Shown: piece after piece, positions 53,106 through 60,543 of the stretch
Position numbering within the stretch: the stretch's first letter is position 1
Layout of the letters: every line of letters begins with the position of its first letter
Origin: Chitinophaga sp. SYP-B3965
GTDB taxonomy: Bacteria; Bacteroidota; Bacteroidia; Chitinophagales; Chitinophagaceae
Reading direction: 5' to 3'
DNA length: 64,000 bases
NCBI RefSeq assembly: GCF_009647655.1
Contig: NZ_WJFD01000001.1
Coordinates: 3,038,001 to 3,102,000 of the forward strand
Notes under the pieces: model-generated
Databases searched by the model: none
What the model was told of the DNA's origin: nothing
Seen by the model: only the letters and a program-made list of their open reading frames with translations
Program-made: the position numbers and the translations under genes

Positions 53106-53741
53106 ATGAAAAAAGCCTCCTGCTTATTGTTAATAATGGCACTCCTCTTTTCCTGTGCTACCCCCACTTACGTGACCAATTTCTGGAAAAGTGATACGGC
53201 ACCCGCCAAAACGTATAAGAGTATTTTCATTGCAGCACTGGTGAATAATGTGAATGCAAAAAGAGCGATTGAAGATAACCTGGCGAATGCAGCTACTGCA
53301 AAAGGATACAAAGTGGTAAAAAGTATTGATGTTTTCCCACCCAATTTCACGAAACAAAATCCGGCAGATAAAAGCGCCATGCTGAGCAAAGTGCAACAAC
53401 AGGGATGTGATGCCATCTTTACGGTTGCGTTGCTGGATAAGGAAAGTGAAACACGCTATGTGCCTGGTTCCGGAAGATATGCTCCTTACCCCCGTTATGG
53501 CTGGTATGGTAATTTCTGGGGGTATTACTCCTATTGGTCTCCCATGATGTATGATCCGGGGTATTACACCACGGACAAAACGTATGTGATGGAAAGTAAT
53601 GTGTATGATGCCACATCGGAAGAACTGTTATTCTCTATCCAGTCTTCCACCATGAACCCCAACAGCATTGACGATTTCTCGAAGAGTTATACAGCTGCGC
53701 TGGTAAAGGAATTAGAGAAGCAGGGATTGTTAAAGAATTAA
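53106..53741 (+). CDS. Hypothetical lipoprotein, 211 aa
   Basis: A secreted lipoprotein with signal and lipobox LLFSC (Cys at about 17). The mature part has an alpha/beta pattern: YKSIFIAALVNNVNAKRAIE, DNLANAATAKGYKVVKSIDV, VQQQGCDAIFTVALLDKESE, then a Tyr/Gly/Pro-rich segment (GRYAPYPRYGWYGNFWGYYS) and a C-terminal beta/helix part (NVYDATSEELLFSIQSSTMN). This is similar in outline to DUF4136-type lipoproteins, but I cannot assign it firmly. It is transcribed alone and ends 4 bp from the opposing aldo/keto reductase. Confidence 0.7.
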   Translation: MKKASCLLLIMALLFSCATPTYVTNFWKSDTAPAKTYKSIFIAALVNNVNAKRAIEDNLANAATAKGYKVVKSIDVFPPNFTKQNPADKSAMLSKVQQQGCDAIFTVALLDKESETRYVPGSGRYAPYPRYGWYGNFWGYYSYWSPMMYDPGYYTTDKTYVMESNVYDATSEELLFSIQSSTMNPNSIDDFSKSYTAALVKELEKQGLLKN

Positions 53742-53745
53742 AGGA

Positions 53746-54627
53746 TCATTGGTGTTCTGTATAATCCCTTACAGGCACCGCTGCGGTGAGTTGTTCATAT
53801 TCTGTAGCATTCAGTCTGGGTACATTGGCGGCAGCTTCTTCCAGTTGCTGCCGGGTACGGATCCCTACTACAGCAGATGTAACAGCAGAATGCATGAGCA
53901 CATATTTCAAAGCGGATTGCGCAGGAAGGCGCTGCGGGCCGGAGACAGCTTCTATCGCTTCTTTTGCCCGCTGCACTTCTTCTTTGGTATAACTGAGGTA
54001 AGGAGCGGCTGGTTTATCGACGAGCAATCCTTTTGCCACACTGCCTCTTGCCAGCACACCAATGTTGTGTTTCTCCAATAATGGCAGGCAGCTGATCTCC
54101 GGCCTGCGGTCCAGCAAGCTGTATTGCATCATTACGCTGATAATATTAGAACGTTTTATGTACTCCCTGATCACATTCGGGCGAATGGAAGAAATGCCGT
54201 AATAGCGGATCTTTCCCTGTTGTTTCAATAACTCAAATGCTTCAATGGTTTCATCGATGGGGTCCTCGATGGTGCCCCCATGCAGTTGATACAGATCAAT
54301 GTAATCTGTTTTCAGGCGTAACAGGCTGCCTTCCACAGCTGAAAGTATATATTCCTTTCGTGGGTTCCAGTCCCAGCCGCTGCCATCTTCCCGCCATTGG
54401 TTCCCTGCTTTGGTGGCAATGATCACTTTATCTCTTCTGCCCTGTAATGCTTTGCCCAGCAGGCTTTCATTGGTGCCTTTATCATATAGGTCTGCTGTAT
54501 CAAAATAATTAATGCCAAGGTCTATTGCACGATGGATCAATTCTTCCCCACCGGAATGGAGGGACATACAGCCGAATGATACTTCACTGATCTTTAAAGA
54601 AGACTGGCCTAATGTATGGTAATTCAT
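53746..54627 (-). CDS. Aldo/keto reductase
   Basis: A 293-residue NADPH-dependent oxidoreductase of the AKR superfamily (TIM barrel). The start MNYHTLGQSSLKISEVSFGC is typical. Catalytic tetrad candidates: Asp and Tyr in FDTADLYDKGTNESLLGKAL, Lys in KVIIATKAGNQ, and His in YIDLYQLHGGTIEDPIDE. Cofactor-binding region: RGSVAKGLLVD, then SAVTSAVVGIRTRQQLEEAA near the end. The substrate is unknown. It is convergent with the lipoprotein gene (4-bp gap) and has no clear operon partners; the CHU_C gene upstream on the same strand ends 17 bp before its start. Confidence 0.93.
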   Translation of the reverse strand: MNYHTLGQSSLKISEVSFGCMSLHSGGEELIHRAIDLGINYFDTADLYDKGTNESLLGKALQGRRDKVIIATKAGNQWREDGSGWDWNPRKEYILSAVEGSLLRLKTDYIDLYQLHGGTIEDPIDETIEAFELLKQQGKIRYYGISSIRPNVIREYIKRSNIISVMMQYSLLDRRPEISCLPLLEKHNIGVLARGSVAKGLLVDKPAAPYLSYTKEEVQRAKEAIEAVSGPQRLPAQSALKYVLMHSAVTSAVVGIRTRQQLEEAAANVPRLNATEYEQLTAAVPVRDYTEHQ

Positions 54628-54644
54628 ACAGCCAAGGTAGGAAT

Positions 54645-57008
54645 TTATCTGACGAGCACCACCGTCCCTTTTCTGAAAACTTTTTTCCCCATATCCCCTT
54701 CTTCCGTGTACTCCAGCATCCAGGCATAAGTACCTACATCAACGGGGACACCATTCACACAACCATCCCAGCGTTTCCGCCAGTCTTTGGATTCAAATAC
54801 CAGTTGCCCCAAACGGTTATATACCTGGAACTTCAGGTCCTGCGCCTTATAAGCATTGAGGGGATAGAAATAATCATTCTGCCCATCGTGGTTGGGAGAG
54901 AAAGCAGAAGGTACATCGATGTAACAGCTCCGCACTGCTTTCACGTAACGATCCATCGTGTCCCTGCAATTCACATCATTGCGAACGATCAGGCGGATGC
55001 GGAAATCCTGTTCTTTTGCCTGTGGGAAATAGCGCATGCTTAGAGGCTGTTCCCCAATGCTGGTAGTACCATTACCGTAATCCCATTCCCAGGCTACTAT
55101 ATTACCGGTGCTTTCATTTTTAGGGATGGCTATCTCCATGGGGCAATAAGGCCCGGGATTTACAGAGAAAATGGCATCCAGTTCACTGGTGATCAGGATG
55201 GCCGTAGCTACTTTTGCACTGCACACACCGTTGGATACTTCCAGTTGCACTGCTTTGTCACCAAAGCTATCAAACACTTTAACAGGGCGTTGCTCACGAC
55301 GGATCTCGCCATCGGGCATTGTCCATTTCCAGTTATTTACATGGTTATCCCCATCGTGTACAAAGCTGGCCGTAGTTAGTTTACAATTGAATTGCAGGGT
55401 GAAGGAAAAATCTGCATTCACGGTATCGGCTGTATTAAAATTGGCAATTTGTCCTGCTGCGGCTGATTGCCAGCATTCACTCTGTAAGGTATTTCCATCC
55501 GTACCAGTGGCAGTTTGTACCTGGAAGCTGCCCATGGTGAGGATGGGTGCAGCAAACTGAAGGATCACTGTATCCGCAAAACCATTCGTATTACAAATGC
55601 CGGATGCACTGGTGATGGTAACTGGCCCGGGGCCTGTAATAATAAAATCACTTCCATCCGCTGCAATAGAACCGCATCTTACCGGAATGCTCAAACCTAC
55701 TTTTATGGAAACCGGTGCACAACCCGGGATCGCAACACCACGTAATAACACAGGAGGTGTTGGTGGTATATTGAAAAGCGCCTGGCCCCCCGGAAAAGTT
55801 TCTACCTGGCAATAACTGAGAATAGTACCACCATCTGTACCAGCCACCAATGTTACGGTATAGTTTCCTGCCGCCAGTATCCGCTGATCCAGTTTTAATG
55901 TAACAGTACGTGTCAGATCATTCGCAGTACAGATAGTTGTAGCTCCAATTATACTTACAGCAGAAGGGCCGCTCAAAACAAAATCACTTCCATCAGCAGC
56001 AATAGAACTGCACCTGATATCATCGGGAAATTCCAATACCAGCTCATCCGGTGCACAGGGCAACACTTTCATTTTGGCCATGCCTACCGGCAATGGCTGC
56101 ACGACTGTAAAAGAGGTTGATTCACCGGCAGGTAATTGTTTGCCGCAGGCATTCAATACGGTATTGGCATCTTTTCCATCCTGCGCCAAAACTGTATAAA
56201 CTCCGGGCGGTAATGCGTTATCCAGGTACAGGATAACGGAATCCAGGTCAAATCCATTTGTACAGGTCACTCCTTTCGCGGATTTTATAGTTGGGCCGCC
56301 CGGACCAAATATAAAATCACTTCCATCTGCATCCAGTGTATTGCACAATACTTTGCGGGATAATTTTATACCTACTGCAAAATTTGCACAATCATATTTA
56401 GAGGATACCAATGCAGGTACAATTGGATCTGTAATATCTGCGGTACCACCGCCAAAGCTCAGTTTATATCCTTTTTGTGAATCTGAAAAGTGACTGATCA
56501 GCAGCAAATATTCATGACCTTTTATCAAGGTGGCCATTGAACTGAAGAGCGGTTGCCCGTAACCACCACATACATTCAATGATGTGCCTGCAGAAGATGC
56601 TCCGGTAATGCCACCTTCGCCAGACCAGTTCATGGTGAGGTATAAACTTCTGTTCGTATATACTTCGTTAGGATCATGGCCGGTAATATCCCAGATCTGC
56701 CAGTCGTAATCTTCTGTGAGATCATTTGGAGTGATCGTTAATCCCAATGTACCGGCAGTATAACAAGTGAATTTATACCAGTAGGGATTTTTATCCTGGT
56801 GATTATAATCTCCCGGCGTATTACAGGAAGGGCCGGGTATGGTCTGATACCCACAAATGGGTACGGATTGCTGTATAAAAGTTTCTGAACCACACACGGG
56901 AAATGCAGTAGCCGGCGTCTGACCAATCGTTGAACAGGCACGCTGTGCGTGCGCCTGTTGGGTAACTGCCAGAAGCATCAGTAGGTAAAGGAAACTGTAT
57001 TTCAACAT
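54645..57008 (-). CDS. T9SS-exported protein with CHU_C (gliding-motility) C-terminal domain
   Basis: A 787-residue secreted protein. Signal peptide MLKYSFLYLLMLLAVTQQAH, a Cys-containing N-terminal domain (PFPVCGSETFIQQSVPICGY-like, SLYLTMNWSGEGGI), then three related ~105-residue modules each beginning near ADGSDF (DADGSDFIFGPGG, AADGSDFVLSGPS, AADGSDFIITGPG) with a conserved Cys before the Asn-Thr stretch, then a PKD-like segment (VHDGDNHVNNWKWTMPDGEI, AWEWDYGNGTTSIGEQPLSM) and the CHU_C/type B sorting domain (YIDVPSAFSPNHDGQNDYF, YNRLGQLVFESKDWRKRWDG, GTYAWMLEYTEEG). It is exported by the type IX system. Its role on the surface is unknown. Confidence 0.9.
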   Translation of the reverse strand: MLKYSFLYLLMLLAVTQQAHAQRACSTIGQTPATAFPVCGSETFIQQSVPICGYQTIPGPSCNTPGDYNHQDKNPYWYKFTCYTAGTLGLTITPNDLTEDYDWQIWDITGHDPNEVYTNRSLYLTMNWSGEGGITGASSAGTSLNVCGGYGQPLFSSMATLIKGHEYLLLISHFSDSQKGYKLSFGGGTADITDPIVPALVSSKYDCANFAVGIKLSRKVLCNTLDADGSDFIFGPGGPTIKSAKGVTCTNGFDLDSVILYLDNALPPGVYTVLAQDGKDANTVLNACGKQLPAGESTSFTVVQPLPVGMAKMKVLPCAPDELVLEFPDDIRCSSIAADGSDFVLSGPSAVSIIGATTICTANDLTRTVTLKLDQRILAAGNYTVTLVAGTDGGTILSYCQVETFPGGQALFNIPPTPPVLLRGVAIPGCAPVSIKVGLSIPVRCGSIAADGSDFIITGPGPVTITSASGICNTNGFADTVILQFAAPILTMGSFQVQTATGTDGNTLQSECWQSAAAGQIANFNTADTVNADFSFTLQFNCKLTTASFVHDGDNHVNNWKWTMPDGEIRREQRPVKVFDSFGDKAVQLEVSNGVCSAKVATAILITSELDAIFSVNPGPYCPMEIAIPKNESTGNIVAWEWDYGNGTTSIGEQPLSMRYFPQAKEQDFRIRLIVRNDVNCRDTMDRYVKAVRSCYIDVPSAFSPNHDGQNDYFYPLNAYKAQDLKFQVYNRLGQLVFESKDWRKRWDGCVNGVPVDVGTYAWMLEYTEEGDMGKKVFRKGTVVLVR

Positions 57009-57066
57009 GTTAGTTCAGTGCAGCCTAAAGGGCCAGGATGTAAATGTAGACAATTAAAAACTTTTT

Positions 57067-57098
57067 TTTGATGAATTGAATATTACCATTTATATTTG
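57067..57098 (+). promoter_or_regulatory. Promoter of the Cys-leader operon (-33 TTTG, -7 TATATTTG)
   Basis: TTTG at 57067-57070 and TATATTTG at 57091-57098 (exact TAnnTTTG) are spaced 20 nt, both elements at consensus. It is the best promoter match seen in the window. The operator palindrome at 57098-57116 starts on the last base of the -7 box and covers the transcription start. Confidence 0.65.
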
Positions 57099-57116
57099 TC
57101 TACAAGTTTGGTAGAC
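57098..57116 (+). promoter_or_regulatory. Second copy of the GTCTAY-N7-RTAGAC operator
   Basis: GTCTAC (57098-57103) and GTAGAC (57111-57116) with spacer AAGTTTG, followed by TAT. The site at 21644 has the same arms (Y=T), spacer length, central A-x-TTT bases, and the same TAT flank. The overlap with the promoter suits repression by a dimeric regulator. Confidence 0.7.
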
Positions 57117-57132
57117 TATTAAAAATCCAACC

Positions 57133-57243
57133 ATGAACGTACAAACTGAAACACTTAGAACCAGCCATCAGCAAGCCTCTTGTAACAGACCCACTTCTGC
57201 TATCGTCATGCGCTCCGGTGCATGCTGTTGTTGTAAATGCTAA
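57133..57243 (+). CDS. 36-aa cysteine-codon-rich leader peptide
   Basis: ATG 57133 to TAA 57243 encodes a short peptide with Cys at 17 and at the very end the run ACCCCKC (Cys 31-34 and 36), five Cys codons in the last six. It starts 17 bp after the operator and lies 122 bp before the dioxygenase start. Amino-acid-rich leaders of this type sense the charged tRNA level: a ribosome that stalls on the Cys codons changes the folding of the RNA that follows. Here the three TGT codons can pair with RNA just past the stop (57243-57251). Regulation by cysteine supply is inferred; a small Cys-rich metal-binding peptide is the alternative. The ORF is too short to be found by length-based gene finders. 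Confidence 0.7.
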   Translation: MNVQTETLRTSHQQASCNRPTSAIVMRSGACCCCKC

Positions 57244-57251
57244 CATCAACA
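57226..57251 (+). promoter_or_regulatory. Hairpin joining the Cys codons of the leader with its 3' flank
   Basis: TGTTGTTGT (57226-57234, codons 32-34) pairs with ACATCAACA (57243-57251) at 8 of 9 positions with an 8-nt loop holding the last Lys-Cys codons and stop. A ribosome on these codons would melt it. Two more small hairpins follow (57294-57312 TCCCG/CGGGA and 57316-57329 GATCC/GGATC); neither has a T-run, so control of the dioxygenase by translation or Rho rather than by a simple terminator is possible. Confidence 0.5.
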
Positions 57252-57365
57252 TTCTCACCGTTTTAGATTTTATCTTCCGCTGCACCAACCATTTCCCGGT
57301 ATAAAAACGGGACAGGATCCTTATGGATCAATTGTAACCAATCATTACTTCCCAAAAATTTTGTC

Positions 57366-58244
57366 ATGAACAAAACAGACCAGCCTGTGTTTCGTTTCGA
57401 AGGAACGATCACTAACCCGCAACTGCAATATTTCCGTAAACACGGTATTATTCAATTCAAAAATTTTATAGACAGGAACACGGTACAACGTTTCATTCGT
57501 GAAACAGAAAATGTACAGGATCAGTTACTGCGATACGACATCAAAAAAGTAAATGGTATTCCTCTTAAGTTTGGCCAGGACGAAACCGGAGCGCCTTTCA
57601 TCCAGCGTATTGCTTTTGCATCGCAATACAGTGATACCCTTAGTAATTTCCTCAAAGACAAACGCCTGCAGGTACTCACACAATTGCTGGCCCCTTATAA
57701 CGGGCGCATTGGTGAAAAGGAAAAAGACGGGCTGGTGGTGAATCATTATGTGAACACGGAGGACAGTCAGTTTAAACAACTGGGCTGGCATACAGATAGT
57801 CCGCGTGATCTTTTCCTGGGTTCCCGCATTATGCCTATGCTGAATGTGGGGCTTCATTTAGATGATTGCCCATTGGAAAATGGTGGCTTGAGAGTATTGC
57901 CGGGCACGCATCACCAGGGATTGTTCCGCTTGTTATTCAGGAAAAAATATTTCATTGATAATGATCCTGATAAAAAAGAAGTGGGGTTTGATATAGAAGC
58001 GGGTGATCTTACCATCCATGACGGCAGGTTATGGCACAGGGTGCAACAGTCGCCGTTTTACGGAGAAAAAAGCCGCAGGCGCGTGATGTACATTCCTATT
58101 ATCACGGGTGCTTATCAACCCAAACATGCAGAAAGCCCAACGCCTTTCTATCATAAACTGGCACAGCTTGCCGCGTTTAAACCCGGCAGCATTGCTGCTT
58201 TCCGTTCAAAAGAGAAAAGTATTCCGGAATTAAATTCACTATAA
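57366..58244 (+). CDS. PhyH-type Fe(II)/2-oxoglutarate dioxygenase
   Basis: A 292-residue non-haem iron oxygenase of the phytanoyl-CoA dioxygenase-like superfamily. Iron ligands: His-x-Asp at about 142 and 144 (LGWHTDSPRDLF) and a distal His at about 224 (IHDGRLWHRVQQS); 2-oxoglutarate-binding Arg candidates lie in KSRRRVMYIPIITG (about 236-239). GIIQFKNFIDRNTVQRFIRE is the typical N-terminal segment. It begins 122 bp after a Cys-rich leader peptide and ends 1 bp before an SDR gene, so expression is linked to cysteine status. PhyH enzymes act on lipids or small acids; a sulfur-containing or sulfonate-type substrate is a guess from the regulation only. Confidence 0.88.
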   Translation: MNKTDQPVFRFEGTITNPQLQYFRKHGIIQFKNFIDRNTVQRFIRETENVQDQLLRYDIKKVNGIPLKFGQDETGAPFIQRIAFASQYSDTLSNFLKDKRLQVLTQLLAPYNGRIGEKEKDGLVVNHYVNTEDSQFKQLGWHTDSPRDLFLGSRIMPMLNVGLHLDDCPLENGGLRVLPGTHHQGLFRLLFRKKYFIDNDPDKKEVGFDIEAGDLTIHDGRLWHRVQQSPFYGEKSRRRVMYIPIITGAYQPKHAESPTPFYHKLAQLAAFKPGSIAAFRSKEKSIPELNSL

Positions 58245-58245
58245 T

Positions 58246-59052
58246 ATGTCTTATGCTTTAGTAACCGGCGCAGCCAAAGGAATTGGTAAAGCCATTGCAG
58301 CAGAACTGGCTGCCAGGAATTATGGGTTGCTGCTGGTGGATATCGATGCCCATGGTGTTAATACCACTGCGGCAGAACTGATCGTCACTTATAAAGTACC
58401 TGTGCAGGTATTACATCTCGACTTATCCAAACCAGACGCTGCAGAGCAGGTGAAAGTATGGAGTGCGGACCATCACCGGGAACTGAGTGTGGTGGTTAAT
58501 AATGCAGGTTATGGTTTGAACGGGCGGTTTGAAGAATTGTCTGTTACCGATCAGCTCAATATCATTGATGTGAATATCAGGGCGCAGGTGTCTATTTCGC
58601 ATACCTTCATCCCTATCCTCCGCAGTTTTCCGAAATCTTACCTGTTGAATGTGGGCAGTACGACTGCTTTTCAGACAGTGCCGTTCCTGAACATCTATGC
58701 AGCATCCAAAGCATTCGTGGTGTCTTTTACAAGGGGATTGCGTTTTGAATTGCGGCAATCGCCTGTATCTGTGAGTTGTTTGATACCTGGCAGTACGGAT
58801 ACGGATTTCGTGAACAGAGCTGGTATGGGATCAAATACCCTCCGTATTGCTGACCGGTTCAATATGACGGCGGAAAAGGTAGCTAAGGTTGCTGTGAAGG
58901 GACTTTTTGCGGGAAAAGCGGAGATCATTCCGGGATTTACCAATAAGCTGAATGGATTCCTGCCCAAATTTTTCCCGAAGATATTTGTGGAAAGGATAGC
59001 GGCAGGGATCTATGAACCGGAGGTATTCCAGGGTGTTCCCGCGACTATATAA
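58246..59052 (+). CDS. Short-chain dehydrogenase/reductase
   Basis: A 268-residue classical SDR. Cofactor motif TGAAKGIG (7-14), NNAG (85-88), and the catalytic Ser 138, Tyr 151, Lys 155 (YAASK) are all in place. The C-terminus IIPGFTNKLNGFLPKFFPKI is the lid region of the dhs/DltE-like SDR group. The start is 1 bp after the PhyH stop, so both are made from one mRNA under the Cys leader and operator. The pair hydroxylase plus dehydrogenase would allow oxidation at one carbon in two steps. Substrate unknown. Confidence 0.93.
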   Translation: MSYALVTGAAKGIGKAIAAELAARNYGLLLVDIDAHGVNTTAAELIVTYKVPVQVLHLDLSKPDAAEQVKVWSADHHRELSVVVNNAGYGLNGRFEELSVTDQLNIIDVNIRAQVSISHTFIPILRSFPKSYLLNVGSTTAFQTVPFLNIYAASKAFVVSFTRGLRFELRQSPVSVSCLIPGSTDTDFVNRAGMGSNTLRIADRFNMTAEKVAKVAVKGLFAGKAEIIPGFTNKLNGFLPKFFPKIFVERIAAGIYEPEVFQGVPATI

Positions 59053-59080
59053 AAGGCTTTTTCATTTTAAATTATTTTGT

Positions 59081-59330
59081 TATATTTATAGTGACATTAG
59101 ACGATCAGTATGAATCATTAGCAAAATTATTTGGAATGCCAGACGAGAACAATAAACCGCGGGATATTATTGATAAGCTCAAGTTACACCCTCCGCCGGA
59201 CCTAGCCCAATACGACCATGAAGGAGGAGGAGATTGCCCGGCCTGTGGGGCTAAGGAGGCGAAGCAACCAGGGCTTACACATTGTGCTTATTGCGGGTAC
59301 GAATTTATTAAACCTGAAAAGAGAAAATAA
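59081..59330 (+). CDS. Small zinc-ribbon protein
   Basis: The 79-residue product has two CxxC pairs (CPACGAKEAKQ and HCAYCGYEF, about 49-52 and 67-70) that form a zinc ribbon near the C-terminus; the N-terminal ~40 residues are helical (DDQYESLAKLFGM, IDKLKLHPPPDLAQYDHEGG). The start is taken as GTG 59091; no ATG is available before Met 16 (59136). TATATTTA at 59081-59088 directly before the GTG is a -7-like element, so either the mRNA is leaderless from GTG or the start is at 59136. The interval given includes that element. It is 38 bp after the SDR gene and could be the third gene of that operon. Function unknown; a DNA- or protein-binding ribbon is likely. Confidence 0.6.
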
Positions 59331-59334
59331 TACC

Positions 59335-59370
59335 AGAGGGCTGCTTCAATTCAATTTGGAGCAGCCCTCT
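59335..59370 (+). terminator. Terminator after the zinc-ribbon gene
   Basis: AGAGGGCTGCT (59335-59345) pairs perfectly over 11 bp with AGCAGCCCTCT (59360-59370), with weak further pairing in the 14-nt loop, then AACATTTTGGTTT. It separates this operon from the opposing HD gene, and could serve both. Confidence 0.8.
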
Positions 59371-59391
59371 AACATTTTGGTTTACAGAATT

Positions 59392-59961
59392 TTATGTTGA
59401 TGATTTGCTTAGATATTGGTACGCTTTATAACGCAATCTTTCCACATCTTCTTCCAGTACCGGCTGATTCGCATCTTTTCCCATATCATCCCAGATGCGG
59501 ATACGGATATAAGCATCAAATAAAGGATCATTTTTGAACACGGCTGCTTCTTCCGGGGTCATGGGGCCACCCTGATAGCCGAGTGTTTGTTTACTGGCTT
59601 CAGAGAGCGTATCATAGTAAGCAGGGTCTGCAAAGGTTAAATAACGTTTGGCAGCTACATGGCTGGCCACCAGTTTTGCCATCTTCTCCGGGAAACCTCT
59701 TTCCATGAGATAACGGCCTCCAAGATCATCATGTTTCATGGTGCCGTAAATATTCATCTGCTCTTCTGTTTCAAAAAAATGACCGATATCGTGCAGGAAA
59801 GCGGCGAGGATCATTTCATCATCATATCCCTCCTGTTCTGCTATCAGTGCTGCCTGCATCATGTGCATCATCATGGTAACACTTTCGCCATATTCATGAT
59901 CACCATGTTGCTGATAGAGTGCAAAAATTTCGTCTACGGTTTGTTGGGCTGAATTGGACAT
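59392..59961 (-). CDS. PhnZ-like HD-domain protein (putative mixed-valence diiron oxygenase)
   Basis: A 189-residue HD-domain protein. Start at ATG 59961 gives MSNSAQQTVDEIF; the 14 extra residues of a longer frame have no support. Candidate metal ligands are H33, H57-D58 (FLHDIGHFFE), H77-D78 (MKHDDLGG), H101 and D158, with Y24, E26 (EYGESVTMM), H61 and K105 (ASHVAAKRYL) nearby. This order matches PhnZ/TmpB, the diiron oxygenases that cleave hydroxy-phosphonates, instead of plain HD phosphohydrolases. In those systems a PhyH-type dioxygenase supplies the hydroxylated substrate; one lies at 57366, but on the opposite strand. The assignment rests on residue order and not on substrate evidence. 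Confidence 0.75.
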   Translation of the reverse strand: MSNSAQQTVDEIFALYQQHGDHEYGESVTMMMHMMQAALIAEQEGYDDEMILAAFLHDIGHFFETEEQMNIYGTMKHDDLGGRYLMERGFPEKMAKLVASHVAAKRYLTFADPAYYDTLSEASKQTLGYQGGPMTPEEAAVFKNDPLFDAYIRIRIWDDMGKDANQPVLEEDVERLRYKAYQYLSKSST

Positions 59962-60045
59962 ATCAATTAGGTTATGATGTTGCAACATACAAATAAACAA
60001 CAAATAAGTATCCGTTCCGGTATCAATACCTGTTTTAAAATTACG

Positions 60046-60417
60046 TTAAGCCCACAACATTACATATGCTCCGGCGGGGTCTTGTATGAGTACAAATTCT
60101 CCCATGGTACCACAGCTTCTTTTTTCACTCATGATCTTACCACCGAGCTTTTCACATTTGGCGAGACTAAGGTCAAGATCCGCCACCTGTATGTATACCA
60201 GCCACATTGGGGGAAGGTGTTTGTTACTGCCTTTGTTGTGGCAAACACCAGCAATAATGTCTCCCGTTTCAGGGTTCTTCATAAAGTAATCTTCATAGTC
60301 TCCCATCTGTTGTGTGCCAATTTCCCAGCCTATTACTTCGTGATAAAAATTGCTTACTTCAGTGGCATTAGGTACGGTGAGATCGAAACCGATGAGTGTT
60401 CCAGGTTGCTTATCCAT
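60046..60417 (-). CDS. VOC-family (glyoxalase/dioxygenase-like) protein
   Basis: A 123-residue one-domain member of the vicinal oxygen chelate superfamily. The two beta-alpha-beta-beta-beta repeats are visible: TLIGFDLTVPNATEVSNFYH EVIGWEI for the first, and PPMWLVYIQVADLDLSLAKC EKLGGKI for the second (both split here), with the end FVLIQDPAGAYVMLWA. It belongs to the subgroup related to mycobacterial CFP30B. No metal-binding set can be read with certainty, so it may be a binding protein. It is divergent from the GlxA-type regulator at 60544, which might control it. Confidence 0.85.
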   Translation of the reverse strand: MDKQPGTLIGFDLTVPNATEVSNFYHEVIGWEIGTQQMGDYEDYFMKNPETGDIIAGVCHNKGSNKHLPPMWLVYIQVADLDLSLAKCEKLGGKIMSEKRSCGTMGEFVLIQDPAGAYVMLWA

Positions 60418-60543
60418 AAACGGTTTTGTTAATATTGCAAATTAATCATTAACAACCGAAATAACAGCTGGTAAAACGGTCAACTTATTGGTCATTTGTG
60501 CCAGAAATTTGAACTATATTGTTCCTCACACTACAGTTTTATT

